DNA from: Thalassospira marina
GTDB taxonomy: Bacteria; Pseudomonadota; Alphaproteobacteria; Rhodospirillales; Thalassospiraceae
DNA: 64,000 nt
Reading direction: 5' to 3'
Assembly (NCBI RefSeq): GCF_002844375.1
Contig: NZ_CP024199.1
Span: 2,120,001 to 2,184,000 of the forward strand
Below the pieces are notes generated by a model. It was not told where the DNA came from, did not search any database, and saw only the letters and a program-made list of their open reading frames with translations. The position numbers and the translations under genes were made by a program. This document shows positions 1 through 8,525 of this stretch, in pieces; the stretch's first letter is position 1, and every line of letters starts with the position of its first letter.

Positions 1-805
1 CGTGCACGACACGATCAAGCAATGCGATGATGACAAGGCGATTTTGCGAACCATTGCGCGCGATACCCTGATGCGTGCGCAAACACCACAGGGATTTGAT
101 TTTAAAACCATTTTGCGGGCCCACACCAAATTTGAAGGCCAGGAAATGACCGATGATGCCAGCCTGCTGGAACAGATGGGCATTGCCGTTAAATGTGTGG
201 CGGGCAGCGAACGGAACGACAAAATTACGCGGCGCGATGACCTTGCCCGCCTGGGCGAGCATTTCAGCGACCAGCAGACCAGCAAAAATTCCCGGAAAGA
301 TGAAACCATGATCGCAGAAGAATACCGCACTGGCACCGGATTTGACGTGCACCGTTTTGCACCGGGTGATGCGTGCATGTTATGTGGGGTTTCAGTACCA
401 CACAAAGCCCGGCTTGAAGGCCATTCAGATGCCGATGTTGGCCTGCATGCCCTGACCGATGCCATTTTGGGCGCGATTGCCGCTGGCGATATCGGCCAGC
501 ATTTTCCGCCCAGTGATCTGCAATGGAAAGGTGCCGCATCCGACCAGTTCTTGAAACATGCCGCCGACCTTGTCGCACAGCGCGACGGGCGAATTGTGAA
601 TGTTGATGTAACGCTGATTTGCGAGCGCCCCAAAATCGGCCCGCACACAACGGCAATGCGCCAGGCGATTGCTGATATCCTGGCAATCGATATTGACCGG
701 GTCAATGTGAAGGCGACAACATCTGAACGCCTTGGTTTTACTGGCCGCGAAGAAGGCATTGCCGCACAGGCCGCCGCCAGCATCGCCCTGCCCCGCAAGG
801 CATAA
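1..805 (+). CDS. ispDF: Bifunctional IspD/IspF (MEP isoprenoid pathway), 5' end cut off
   Basis: This is the C-terminal part of a fused methylerythritol-phosphate pathway enzyme; the gene runs in from the left edge, so the first in-frame GTG at base 2 is not a real start. Fragment residues 1-90 are the end of the IspD cytidylyltransferase domain (RAQTPQGF, KITRRDDL). From about residue 108 comes IspF, the 2-C-methyl-D-erythritol 2,4-cyclodiphosphate synthase, with metal ligands in GFDVHRF (D115, H117) and the HSDADVGLHALTDA stretch at 141-154. IspDF fusions are common in alphaproteobacteria. A strong hairpin follows the stop codon. Confidence 0.96.
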   Translation, partial: VHDTIKQCDDDKAILRTIARDTLMRAQTPQGFDFKTILRAHTKFEGQEMTDDASLLEQMGIAVKCVAGSERNDKITRRDDLARLGEHFSDQQTSKNSRKDETMIAEEYRTGTGFDVHRFAPGDACMLCGVSVPHKARLEGHSDADVGLHALTDAILGAIAAGDIGQHFPPSDLQWKGAASDQFLKHAADLVAQRDGRIVNVDVTLICERPKIGPHTTAMRQAIADILAIDIDRVNVKATTSERLGFTGREEGIAAQAAASIALPRKA

Positions 806-840
806 AACCAGCAAAGACAGCACAATATCCGAAAAACACC

Positions 841-866
841 AAAGGCGGGCCGCAATGCCCGCCTTT
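841..866. terminator. Bidirectional hairpin between ispDF and yciB
   Basis: Perfect 10-bp stem (AAAGGCGGGC / GCCCGCCTTT) with a 6-nt loop, lying between convergent genes. The A/T ends of the stem supply short T tracts in both directions. Confidence 0.8.
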
Positions 867-894
867 CGCATGTCTAACTGGAAATCTGTTTTAA

Positions 895-1455
895 TCAGGC
901 TTCCGCGCTGTCTTCTTCGGGCAATTGATGCTTCAGGATCACCGGCACCTGTGCAAAGCCAAACAGCAGGGTGATGGGCGTTACAGCCCAAACCTTGAAG
1001 GTTACCCAAAAATCGGTTCCGAAATTACGCCAGACGACCTCGTTAGCAATAGCAAGGGCAACAAAAAACAGGCCCCAGCGCCAGGTCAGGATACGCCAGC
1101 CTTCATCTGTTGCCTGAAATGCGGATTCCAGAACCAGTTTCAAAAACAGCTTACCCATTGCCAGGCCGCCAAACAGGATGGCAGCAAACATCAGATTAAC
1201 GATGGTCGGCTTGATTTTGATGAAAAGTTCATCCTGAAGATACAGGGTTAACCCACCGAAAATAATAACAAAAAATCCGCCAATCAGCGGCATTATGGGG
1301 ATGGTGCGATTAATAAGGAAAGACACAGCAAGCGCAACGACAGTGGCCACGACAAAAACCAGCGTTGCCGTCATCAGGTCATGGGTAATGCTGTTCACCG
1401 CAAAAAACAGGACCAGCGGGCCCATTTCCAGGACCAGTTTGGTTAAATGATTCAT
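895..1455 (-). CDS. yciB: Inner membrane protein YciB (septation protein A family)
   Basis: A 186-residue, very hydrophobic protein with about five membrane segments. It has the family's typical opening (MGPLVLFFAVN) and conserved central and C-terminal stretches (FGGLAMGK, ANEVVWRNFGTDFWVTFK). YciB proteins are inner-membrane proteins linked to cell envelope synthesis and septation; the exact biochemical role is not settled. Length matches the family. It is read leftward, downstream of cutA on the same strand with a gap of 111 bases, and converges on ispDF. Confidence 0.93.
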   Translation of the reverse strand: MNHLTKLVLEMGPLVLFFAVNSITHDLMTATLVFVVATVVALAVSFLINRTIPIMPLIGGFFVIIFGGLTLYLQDELFIKIKPTIVNLMFAAILFGGLAMGKLFLKLVLESAFQATDEGWRILTWRWGLFFVALAIANEVVWRNFGTDFWVTFKVWAVTPITLLFGFAQVPVILKHQLPEEDSAEA

Positions 1456-1566
1456 TGTGTCACTTCTTTTATCACTGAGGCCCCTATCCTATTGTCGGCG
1501 ATGGCGCGGCGCAACAATATGATCGCGCATTTGCCCCTCAAATTTCTGTCAGCCAGGCAGGCGCAT

Positions 1567-1911
1567 TCAACCCACCTGACTGCGTAACCAGCTTGCATAG
1601 CCATCATTAATACGACCTAGCGGCATTTCCAAAATACAGGGCGTATCATAAGGATGAATGGCAAGAACATGCGCCTGTAATTGCGCAAAGATGTCCTTTC
1701 GGGTTTTCAGCAGCAAAATGGTTTCGCTGCCTTCTTCGATTTCGCCATTCCATTCATAAACCGATATCATGGCTGGTACGATATTGGCGCAGGCGGCCAG
1801 CCGGACGCGAACTGCGGAATGGGCAATTTTGCGCGCGCATTCCAGATCCGGCACCGTGATATAGGCGATGACCATTTCAATTGCGGCTGCCTGTATTTTG
1901 CCCTCGGTCAT
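1567..1911 (-). CDS. cutA: Divalent-cation tolerance protein CutA
   Basis: A 114-residue protein of the CutA1 family, small trimeric ferredoxin-fold proteins historically linked to copper tolerance. Diagnostic stretches are AACANIVPAMISVYEWNG, the acidic IEEGSE loop and LLLKTRKD. An upstream in-frame Met at 1965 is possible, but the start at 1911 is preferred because AAAGGG lies at the right distance before it and the upstream residues are not family-like. It is divergent from the small gene at 2020. Confidence 0.93.
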   Translation of the reverse strand: MTEGKIQAAAIEMVIAYITVPDLECARKIAHSAVRVRLAACANIVPAMISVYEWNGEIEEGSETILLLKTRKDIFAQLQAHVLAIHPYDTPCILEMPLGRINDGYASWLRSQVG

Positions 1912-2019
1912 GGTGGTTGCCCTTTCGGTTAAATTCGGCAAGACTTTATGGCTGGTTATTACCATATATCATTGCCATGTACGCACCCTGCGTAACACGC
2001 AAATAAGGGAGTTTTGATC

Positions 2020-2259
2020 ATGCCAGCAGCAAGGGCGACAAAACCAACCAGCACTCAGAAAAACTGGCTTAAACGCGGCCTGACGCAACCCGGAGGCAAA
2101 CTGCCGCTATTTGATGAACAGGGAAAGCAGGTATCGGCAAAAACCATTCAGGCCTGCATTGATCGCGGCTGGGCCGAACCATGGTTTGCCAACCCGTTAA
2201 AGCCCGACTGGCTGGTGTGCAAAATCACCGACGATGGACGCAGTGTCATCAAAGACTGA
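2020..2259 (+). CDS. Small conserved-looking protein of unknown function
   Basis: A 79-residue soluble, mildly basic protein that I cannot assign. The start at 2020 is supported by an AAGGGAG ribosome site at 2005-2011. The C-terminal half (GWAEPWFANPLKPDWLVCKITDDGRSVI) ends in a pattern resembling the last strand pair of winged-helix domains (a terminal 'T-D-x-G-R-x-x-I'), so a small DNA-binding role is possible but unproven. It stands alone, divergent from cutA, and is followed by the tRNA-Pro unit on the other strand. Confidence 0.72.
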   Translation: MPAARATKPTSTQKNWLKRGLTQPGGKLPLFDEQGKQVSAKTIQACIDRGWAEPWFANPLKPDWLVCKITDDGRSVIKD

Positions 2260-2297
2260 CCTGCCGGGACCCGGCCCTACCAGGTTTGATCAAAACA

Positions 2298-2330
2298 ACA
2301 AAAAACCCGCGCCAAGTATTGGTGCAGGTT
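2298..2330 (-). terminator. Terminator of tRNA-Pro
   Basis: On the minus strand a 12-bp stem with one A-C mismatch and one wobble (AACCTGCACCAA / TTGGCGCGGGTT) with a short loop is followed by a run of T, directly downstream of the tRNA gene. Confidence 0.75.
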
Positions 2331-2358
2331 ACTGATATTTCAAATCTTTTAGAAGTAT

Positions 2359-2435
2359 TGGTCGGAGCGAGAGGATTCGAACCTCCGACCCCCTGCACCC
2401 CATGCAGGTGCGCTACCAGGCTGCGCCACGCTCCG
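2359..2435 (-). tRNA. tRNA-Pro (anticodon GGG)
   Basis: A 77-nt cloverleaf on the minus strand. The acceptor stem is CGGAGCG / CGCTCCG with discriminator A and an encoded CCA end. The D arm is GCGC-AGCCTGGTA-GCGC, the anticodon stem is CCTGC / GCAGG with loop ATGGGGT (anticodon GGG, reading CCC), and the T loop is TTCGAAT. The encoded CCA and the terminator after it mark an intact single-gene transcript. Confidence 0.97.
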
Positions 2436-2500
2436 ACCGATGTGCGCCTTGCGGCGCGGACAGATACATAGCCCCGCCACGCCCAAGACGCAAATAGTTT

Positions 2501-3019
2501 TTATGGATTTTTTTTCACTTCCTGCAGGGCAGTCCGTAAAAGCGATTGCATCCCTTCCAGTTCGCCCAGAAGGTTCATCAAAGATTGCCGATCCATCGCA
2601 TTTTTCGGCGAATCTGAAACAACATCAATGGCATCACCAGGGGTCGCTTGCGCGGCCGGTTGCTCCGCAGAATCAGCATAGGCATTATCAGCGGGAATAT
2701 CCGCGCCGGAATCCGCCACCATACCGCCCGGCAAGGTACCGCCATTTTGCGAGATCAGTTTTTGCACACCCTTGATGGTGTAACCCTGATCATGCAAAAG
2801 CGCGCGAATACCTTTCAGGAATTCGATATCGTCCGGGCGATAGTAGCGGCGACCACCTGCCCGTTTCATCGGCTTGATTTGCGGAAATTTCTGCTCCCAG
2901 AACCGCAGCACATGTTGCTGCAATCCCAGCTCGGTTGCAGCCTCGCTGATGGTTCTAAAAGCAGAGTCAGATTTTACGGTACGGCGATTTTTCGCCGTTT
3001 CCCCCAATTCATTTTTCAT
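2501..3019 (-). CDS. MerR-family transcriptional regulator
   Basis: A 172-residue protein with an N-terminal MerR winged-helix domain at about residues 20-90 (RTISEAATELGLQQHVLRFWEQKF, then RAGGRRYYRPDDIEFL). The C-terminal half is polar and low-complexity, without the cysteines of metal sensors, so the effector is unknown. It is the last gene of the leftward plsX-fabH-ihfA operon, beginning 19 bases after ihfA, a position seen for this regulator type in many alphaproteobacteria. Confidence 0.9.
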   Translation of the reverse strand: MKNELGETAKNRRTVKSDSAFRTISEAATELGLQQHVLRFWEQKFPQIKPMKRAGGRRYYRPDDIEFLKGIRALLHDQGYTIKGVQKLISQNGGTLPGGMVADSGADIPADNAYADSAEQPAAQATPGDAIDVVSDSPKNAMDRQSLMNLLGELEGMQSLLRTALQEVKKNP

Positions 3020-3038
3020 TGATCGCGTTTATTCGTAA

Positions 3039-3329
3039 TTATGCGTTAATGCGCGATTTAAGAACCTGTGACGGCCTGAAAACCAGTACCTTGCGCGGCA
3101 GGATCGGCACTTCTTCACCCGTTTTCGGGTTGCGGCCAATACGTTCGCCTTTGCTGCGGACAGAAAAACTGCCGAACGACGAAATTTTAACAACTTCATC
3201 GCGGATCAGCGCACTGGAGATTTCATCCAGCACTGTTTCCAGCAACTGGGCAGATTCATTTCGCGACAGGCCGACTTCCTGATAGACCGCTTCGGCTAGA
3301 TCGGCGCGGGTAACCGTTGTTTCCGACAT
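3039..3329 (-). CDS. ihfA: Integration host factor subunit alpha
   Basis: A 96-residue HU/IHF-family DNA-bending protein: MSETTVTRADLAEAVY opening, the DEVVKISSFGSF core and the beta-arm GRNPKTGEEVPI with the intercalating proline. It acts as a heterodimer with IhfB (not in this window). The start at 3329 is chosen because GAGGAGG lies just upstream; an in-frame extension to 3365 lacks a ribosome site. An exact IHF-consensus match lies in its own upstream region (3442-3454), suggesting autoregulation. Confidence 0.96.
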   Translation of the reverse strand: MSETTVTRADLAEAVYQEVGLSRNESAQLLETVLDEISSALIRDEVVKISSFGSFSVRSKGERIGRNPKTGEEVPILPRKVLVFRPSQVLKSRINA

Positions 3330-3441
3330 GCAGACCGCCTCCTCATAACAGGGCAATGAACACAAGGTTATAATTGGTGGCTAAACCAGTCAATATCAAT
3401 AGGATACACGCGATTGTGGCGGAAAGTTGCACTTTTTTGGC

Positions 3442-3454
3442 CAAATCATTGATT
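3442..3454 (-). promoter_or_regulatory. Candidate IHF-binding site upstream of ihfA
   Basis: On the minus strand the 13-mer AATCAATGATTTG fits the IHF consensus WATCAANNNNTTR at every defined position. It lies in the fabH-ihfA gap about 115 bases before the ihfA start, within an AT-rich stretch. IHF autoregulation of ihfA is known in E. coli; here it is inferred from the motif only. Confidence 0.5.
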
Positions 3455-3509
3455 TTCAATAATTTTTCCCAAAATCCGCATTTTTCGGCATATCAAACAG
3501 ATAAAAGTT

Positions 3510-4481
3510 TTACCAGCGAACCAGCGAGGCACCCCAGGTAAAACCGCCACCCATTGCTTCAAGAACAACGATATCACCGCGTTTAATGCGTCCATCATGC
3601 ACCGCTTCGCTAAGTGCAAGGGGAATGGACGCTGCCGATGTATTGGCGTGACGGTCAACCGTTACTACAACGCGTTCCGGCGAAATGCCAAATTTGCGCG
3701 CCGTGCCATCAAGAATACGCTGATTGGCCTGGTGTGGTACCAGCCAGTCAATCTGTTCTTCACTGATGCCGGTATCGTCAAGGACTTCACGAATAACCGA
3801 CGCCAGATTGGTCACCGCGTGACGGAAAACTTCTCGACCTTCCATCTGCAAATGGCCAACCGTCTGGGTTGAAGACGGGCCGCCATCAACATAAAGCAGT
3901 TCATATTTGCTGCCATCGGAATGCAGACGCGATGCCAGGATACCCTGATCGGCAATTGTACCTGTGCCTTCACACGCCTGAACCACAACAGCCCCGGCCC
4001 CGTCACCAAACAGAACACAGGTGGTGCGATCTTCCCAGTCCAGAATACGCGAGAAAGTTTCAGCCCCGATCACAAGAACCGTTTTGGCCTGGCCATTGCG
4101 AATATACATATCCGCCGTGGTCAGGGCATAGACGAAACCCGAACAAACTGCCTGCACATCAAAGGCAAAACCAACAACACCAAGACGATGCTGAACCTTG
4201 GTCGCCGTTGCCGGAAAGGTATTATCCGGTGTTGCCGTTGCGACAATGATCATGTCGATATCAGCAGCAACCACACCTGCATGTTCCATCGCGCGAATGG
4301 CCGCATTATAGGCCAGATCGCTGGTGGTTTCGCCTTCTGCCGCAATATGGCGCTGGCGAATACCGGTGCGTGCGACAATCCATTCATCGGTCGTATCAAC
4401 ACGACGCGAAAGCTCTTCGTTGGTCACCACATTCGAAGGAAGATAGGAACCGCAACCAAGGATGCGCGAACGAATTGTCAT
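3510..4481 (-). CDS. fabH: Beta-ketoacyl-ACP synthase III
   Basis: A 323-residue FabH that condenses acetyl-CoA (or another short acyl-CoA) with malonyl-ACP to start fatty acid synthesis. The catalytic triad is visible: Cys113 in AVCSG, His250 in VPHQANQRI and Asn280 in HANTSAAS. The GDGAGAVVV and C-terminal EAMGGGFTWGA stretches are also typical. It follows plsX with about 40 bases between them, the usual arrangement linking fatty acid initiation with phospholipid acyl transfer. Confidence 0.98.
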   Translation of the reverse strand: MTIRSRILGCGSYLPSNVVTNEELSRRVDTTDEWIVARTGIRQRHIAAEGETTSDLAYNAAIRAMEHAGVVAADIDMIIVATATPDNTFPATATKVQHRLGVVGFAFDVQAVCSGFVYALTTADMYIRNGQAKTVLVIGAETFSRILDWEDRTTCVLFGDGAGAVVVQACEGTGTIADQGILASRLHSDGSKYELLYVDGGPSSTQTVGHLQMEGREVFRHAVTNLASVIREVLDDTGISEEQIDWLVPHQANQRILDGTARKFGISPERVVVTVDRHANTSAASIPLALSEAVHDGRIKRGDIVVLEAMGGGFTWGASLVRW

Positions 4482-4520
4482 GATGATGAACTGCCAATCT
4501 GCGAAAGTTTAAACAAGGGA

Positions 4521-5594
4521 TTATTGTGCGGTATCTTCCGGCACATTGTCAGGGTTTTTGGCCTCGGCCTTCGACATTTCTGCCTCGAACGAGGCGATTT
4601 CCGCCTTGATCGTTTCATTCAGGCGATTGGCGATCAGGTCGTGACAGACGCCGATGGCATTTGAAAAACCAAGGGCATCGGTGCCGCCATGGCTTTTGAC
4701 CGCGATACCATTGAGGCCAAGCAGCATCGCACCATTATAACGGCGCGGGTCCATACGTTCGCGGAAACGCTGCAGGGAACGACGGGCCAAAAGATAACCG
4801 ATTTTCGCCCAGAACGAGCTGCGGAAGGTTTCACGCAGAAAATGCACCAGCAAACGCGCCGTACCTTCGGCCGTTTTCAGGGCAACGTTCCCGGTAAAAC
4901 CATCGGTCACGATCACATCAACAGTTCCCTTTGCCAGGTCATCGCCCTCGACAAAGCCGGCAAACTGGATGGGCAAATCGATTTCGCGCAAAATCGATGC
5001 GGCCTTTTTAACCGATTCATTACCCTTGAGTTCTTCGATACCAACATTGAGCAAACCGACAGACGGTTTTTCAATGCCATACAGAACACGGGCAAAAACC
5101 TCGCCAAGCAGGGCGAACTGCACCAGGTTATCTTCGTTGCATTCAATATTGGCGCCAAGATCAAGCATGATGGTTTCACCACGCTGGGTCGGCATATAAG
5201 TTGCAATGGCGGGACGATCAATTCCCGGCAATGTTTTGAGAACAAACTTTGCCATTGCCATCAGCGCGCCGGTATTCCCGGCCGAAACGACACCCTGGGC
5301 GTCGCCTTCTTTTACGGCATTGATCGCCAGACGCATGCTGGAGTCACGACGCTGACGCAGGGCAACGGACGGTTTATCGTCCATCGTTACTTCCTGCGTC
5401 GCATGACGGATCTCGGTTACAGCAGCCAGTTCAGGGCAATTGTCCAGAAGCGGTTTGATCCGCGCTTGATCGCCATACATTAAAAACTTCAAATGCGGCA
5501 AACGTTTAAGCGCGATTTCAGCCCCCGCGACGACCATGTCGGGCGCGTGGTCTCCCCCCATCGCGTCAAGTGAAATGCGAACCTGTTCAGGCAA
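4521..5594 (-). CDS. plsX: Phosphate acyltransferase PlsX
   Basis: A 357-residue enzyme that converts acyl-ACP to acyl-phosphate for phosphatidic acid synthesis. It opens with the family signature ISLDAMGGDHAPDMVV and contains SAGNTGALMAMAKF, DLGANIECNEDNLVQFA and VTDGFTGNVALKTAEG. The start is a TTG at 5594 (next residues PEQVR), with a weak GAGA site upstream and no better ATG. It lies between yceD and fabH; the rpmF gene often found just before plsX is not in the 148-base gap. Confidence 0.97.
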   Translation of the reverse strand: MPEQVRISLDAMGGDHAPDMVVAGAEIALKRLPHLKFLMYGDQARIKPLLDNCPELAAVTEIRHATQEVTMDDKPSVALRQRRDSSMRLAINAVKEGDAQGVVSAGNTGALMAMAKFVLKTLPGIDRPAIATYMPTQRGETIMLDLGANIECNEDNLVQFALLGEVFARVLYGIEKPSVGLLNVGIEELKGNESVKKAASILREIDLPIQFAGFVEGDDLAKGTVDVIVTDGFTGNVALKTAEGTARLLVHFLRETFRSSFWAKIGYLLARRSLQRFRERMDPRRYNGAMLLGLNGIAVKSHGGTDALGFSNAIGVCHDLIANRLNETIKAEIASFEAEMSKAEAKNPDNVPEDTAQ

Positions 5595-5742
5595 TGTATT
5601 CTCTTGTCGTTGTTTTGAACATTATATGCAGGAAAACGTAACCGCCGCGAAACCGGTCTGCGCCGCGGTTCAGCGAGATACGCCCGGAAAGCCCGTAATT
5701 ACCGGAAATTCCGTTTCGGCACAAGGTAAAGCATCAGAAGCT

Positions 5743-6315
5743 TTAGTTCTTGTTTTCCAATTTATCCTTGAGGACTGCCAGTTTGGCGAACGGGTTCGGC
5801 TTTTCTTCAACTTCCTCTTCCTCGGCAAATTCATCGATATCGACACCTTCCTTGCGCGGATAGGGATCCATCGAAATTGCCAGGAACTGTGATGCCACCT
5901 CGCCCAGATCGATCATGCCATCGGTCAGGGGTTCAGGCTGGTCCAGCAGCGCCATCAGTTCTTCTTCGCTAAGACCTTCAAGGTCATCGGCAGTTGAAGG
6001 AAGGTTTTCCTCGCTGACATGCGGGGAATAAAGAACTTCGATTTCATCATCGACGGTTTCAGGAACCGGCTCAAGCGAGACAACACAGCGCTGGGTTATG
6101 TCCGCATGCAGCGGCCCACGCACGGTGACTTCGCCATTACCGGCAACCGTCAGCGTCAGTTTTGCAACCAGCTTTTCGATGCTGATCAGCTCGAAACGAT
6201 CAGCAAGCGCCGCGCGCTCGGCAGCACTTGCTTCAATATCGTGGGTGGTTTTCTTGGCGGTCAGCTCATGCACTTTTACAATGCGCGAGAATTCCGGCGT
6301 CAGATTTTCAGACAT
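5743..6315 (-). CDS. yceD: DUF177 / YceD family protein
   Basis: A 190-residue acidic protein of the DUF177 family, implicated in 23S rRNA metabolism and commonly encoded next to rpmF or plsX. Typical elements are the central QRCVVSLEPVPETVDDEIEV segment around residues 75-95 and the acidic tail with MIDLGEVASQFLAISMDPYPRKEG and NPFAKLAVLKDKL. The DUF177 cysteine in 'QRCVVSLEPV' is kept. It sits in the cbp3-yceD-plsX-fabH leftward unit. Confidence 0.92.
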   Translation of the reverse strand: MSENLTPEFSRIVKVHELTAKKTTHDIEASAAERAALADRFELISIEKLVAKLTLTVAGNGEVTVRGPLHADITQRCVVSLEPVPETVDDEIEVLYSPHVSEENLPSTADDLEGLSEEELMALLDQPEPLTDGMIDLGEVASQFLAISMDPYPRKEGVDIDEFAEEEEVEEKPNPFAKLAVLKDKLENKN

Positions 6316-6342
6316 TACGTAAGCTCTTTTCTTTGCGGTTTT

Positions 6343-6888
6343 TTACTGTCCGGCTGCATCATATGGCGGCGCCGGAAAAGATACTTCACCACGCAGCAAT
6401 GCATCGTCATCGAGGGTCGAGAGATGGTCCAGCGCGGTAAAAACATAAGACGTCATGGCAGAAAGCTGCACGGGTGTTGCCTGCGTATCTGCAAAAAGAT
6501 TTCGGTCCAAAGCACTGGCGAGGCTGTCATCCCCTGTCTGAACACCTTCTTCATAGGCGACAATGCGCCCGTGGTAGGATTCAGACATTTTACGGATGCG
6601 CTTGAGGATACCGACATCACCGATCCCCATTTCCCGCATGCTTTGATCAAGGTCTGCAAACATCACATCAAACACCTGCTGGGCAAGTTCTTTTTGTGCA
6701 GGGCTGCCTTTCAGGCGGCGAAACAACATAAAGGCATGAACCAGAATCAGGTCAAAACGGCCTTCCTTGGTGTCGGCGACGCCGCCCTGAAGGTAAAACG
6801 CGGGTTGGCGTGCCTGGGTTACCAAAGCGGTATATAACGCATAGGCAGAATTAAGATTTTTGCCTTTTTTTGTTAACCAGCCAAACAA
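6343..6888 (-). CDS. CBP3/UQCC1-type ubiquinol-cytochrome c assembly chaperone
   Basis: A 181-residue, largely helical protein of the ubiquinol-cytochrome c chaperone family (mitochondrial CBP3/UQCC1 relatives), which assists cytochrome bc1 assembly. Recognised stretches are SAYALYTALVTQARQPAFY near the N-terminus, FDLILVHAFMLFRRL and QQVFDVMFADLDQSMREMGIGDVG. The start is taken as TTG at 6888 because AAGGAG lies about seven bases before it; the frame stays open to an ATG at 6924 that lacks a ribosome site. It is the first gene of the lipid operon and is divergent from bamE. Confidence 0.9.
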   Translation of the reverse strand: MFGWLTKKGKNLNSAYALYTALVTQARQPAFYLQGGVADTKEGRFDLILVHAFMLFRRLKGSPAQKELAQQVFDVMFADLDQSMREMGIGDVGILKRIRKMSESYHGRIVAYEEGVQTGDDSLASALDRNLFADTQATPVQLSAMTSYVFTALDHLSTLDDDALLRGEVSFPAPPYDAAGQ

Positions 6889-7051
6889 CTTACCACTCCT
6901 TCGTTGACATTCGCGCCACGGCAAGCAGAATGCCTTGAAATTTCCGGGACGTAACGTCCCGTTCTATTGCCCGGCAATATCATGCGCTCTGCGCTGAAAC
7001 TCAAGGCAATTCATTTAAGACGTCAACAAGCGGATCGATCCGGTGGGTTCA

Positions 7052-7504
7052 ATGCATTCAAGAATAAAGCGCTTTACCTTTTTATTCGTCGCCGGTTTAA
7101 CCGCCGCCTATCTTGCTGCCTGCAGCCCGCAGATTTCCAATCGCGGCAATTTGCCCGAACCCGATGACCTTGCCCAAATCAAGGTTGGCCAGTCAACCAA
7201 GGGCGATGTGACCGACCTTCTGGGTACACCTTCCAGCGTTGCGACATTCGACCCGAATGTGTGGCTTTATATTTCGCGCCAGGTCGAAACCATGGCGTTT
7301 TTCGAGCCCGAAGTCACCAAACAGGAAGTCATCGTTGTCAGCTTTGATGCGGCAAACCGGGTGGATCTGGTGAAACAATATCATCTTGAAGATGGCAAGC
7401 CGGTTGAACCCAGCGACCGCGTCACGCCGACCGCCGGCCGCGAGCTGACGATTCTCCAGCAGCTGTTTGGCAACCTTGGCCGCTTTACCGAAACTGCGAA
7501 ATAA
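7052..7504 (+). CDS. bamE: Outer membrane assembly lipoprotein BamE (SmpA/OmlA)
   Basis: A 150-residue lipoprotein: basic start (MHSRIKR), hydrophobic segment, and lipobox YLAAC with Cys24 as the lipidated residue. The SmpA/OmlA domain follows, with IKVGQSTKGDVTDLLGTPSS and WLYISRQVE. BamE is an accessory part of the BAM complex that inserts outer membrane proteins. A GTG nine bases upstream could also serve as start. It is divergent from the cbp3-yceD operon and convergent with thiL. Confidence 0.93.
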   Translation: MHSRIKRFTFLFVAGLTAAYLAACSPQISNRGNLPEPDDLAQIKVGQSTKGDVTDLLGTPSSVATFDPNVWLYISRQVETMAFFEPEVTKQEVIVVSFDAANRVDLVKQYHLEDGKPVEPSDRVTPTAGRELTILQQLFGNLGRFTETAK

Positions 7505-7511
7505 GGACGAC

Positions 7512-7537
7512 ACTTAACCCCATAACAAAGGTTAAGT
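7512..7537. terminator. Possible hairpin between bamE and thiL
   Basis: Perfect 8-bp inverted repeat ACTTAACC / GGTTAAGT with a 10-nt loop lies in the 40-base gap between convergent genes. No T run follows on either strand, so termination is only inferred. Confidence 0.4.
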
Positions 7538-7544
7538 ATCAATC

Positions 7545-8522
7545 CTAAGATTTTGAAAAATGGTCGAATCCGCCCTTGGCGAGTTCGGCCATTTTGCCAT
7601 CCAGCCCACGGATGAGAACCTGATCTTTCTGATCAGTCACCGTACCGATGACGGTAACATCATCTCCCAGACGGGCGATATCATCGGCGTCCCCACATAG
7701 CAGCAATTCATAATCATCACCGCCAGCAAGGACCTGTTGCCAGGTTATGGCATCCTGCATGGTGGCAGCCCTGCCCGCAGCAGAAAGCGGAATCGCGGCC
7801 TGATCCAGAATCACACCGACATTGGACGCAGTGGTAATTTTGCGAATATCACCGGCAAGACCATCGGAAATATCCATCGCGGCAATACGACTGCCCAGTG
7901 ATGACGCCTTAAGGCCGATCTGAAGCCTGGGTTGCGGCAGCCAATAGCGATCCGTCAGAAAGTCCTGATGGGCGGGATCGGCGATGATCACCCGGTCCTG
8001 CAAAATCGCCAGCCCCAGGGCAGCATCGCCCAGCGTTCCTGTTACGGCAACGACGTCACCTGGTTTTGCCTGATCCCGTCGCAAAGCGTTTTCCGCCGGG
8101 ACTTCGCCCATTGCTGTCAGGCTGAAAAAGCTTGGACCGGGAGTCGACACGGTATCGCCCCCCAGCAAGTCGACTTGCCAGTGGGCGCAATCCTCGCCAA
8201 AGGCCCTAGCGAAGGCAACGATCCAGTCTTCGGGCAAATCCCGGTTATAGCCACAGGTCAGCACAACGCCCGTCGGACGGGCGCCCATCGCGGCAATATC
8301 GGACAGATTGACGCGCAAAACCTTGCGCGCAATGGTTTCCGGGGCATCAATGGCGCGGAAATGCACATCCGCGACCAATGCATCGCACGTGACAACACAG
8401 CTTTGCCCGGGATTTTGCGAAAAAATGGCGGCATCGTCGGTTAACCCCAACGATGCCGCCGAACGACGGGCAATCGGTGTGAAGTAGCGCGCGATCAGCT
8501 CAAATTCGCCTGATCGCTGCAC
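7545..8522 (-). CDS. thiL: Thiamine-monophosphate kinase
   Basis: A 325-residue ThiL that phosphorylates thiamine monophosphate to the active cofactor thiamine diphosphate. Family marks are GLTDDAAIF near the N-terminus, VNLSDIAAMGARP, LLGGDTVSTPGP, AMDISDGLAGDI and LAGGDDYELL. It is the last gene of the rpiB-to-thiL leftward operon, three bases after nusB, as in many alphaproteobacteria. Confidence 0.97.
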   Translation of the reverse strand: MQRSGEFELIARYFTPIARRSAASLGLTDDAAIFSQNPGQSCVVTCDALVADVHFRAIDAPETIARKVLRVNLSDIAAMGARPTGVVLTCGYNRDLPEDWIVAFARAFGEDCAHWQVDLLGGDTVSTPGPSFFSLTAMGEVPAENALRRDQAKPGDVVAVTGTLGDAALGLAILQDRVIIADPAHQDFLTDRYWLPQPRLQIGLKASSLGSRIAAMDISDGLAGDIRKITTASNVGVILDQAAIPLSAAGRAATMQDAITWQQVLAGGDDYELLLCGDADDIARLGDDVTVIGTVTDQKDQVLIRGLDGKMAELAKGGFDHFSKS

Positions 8523-8525
8523 AGC

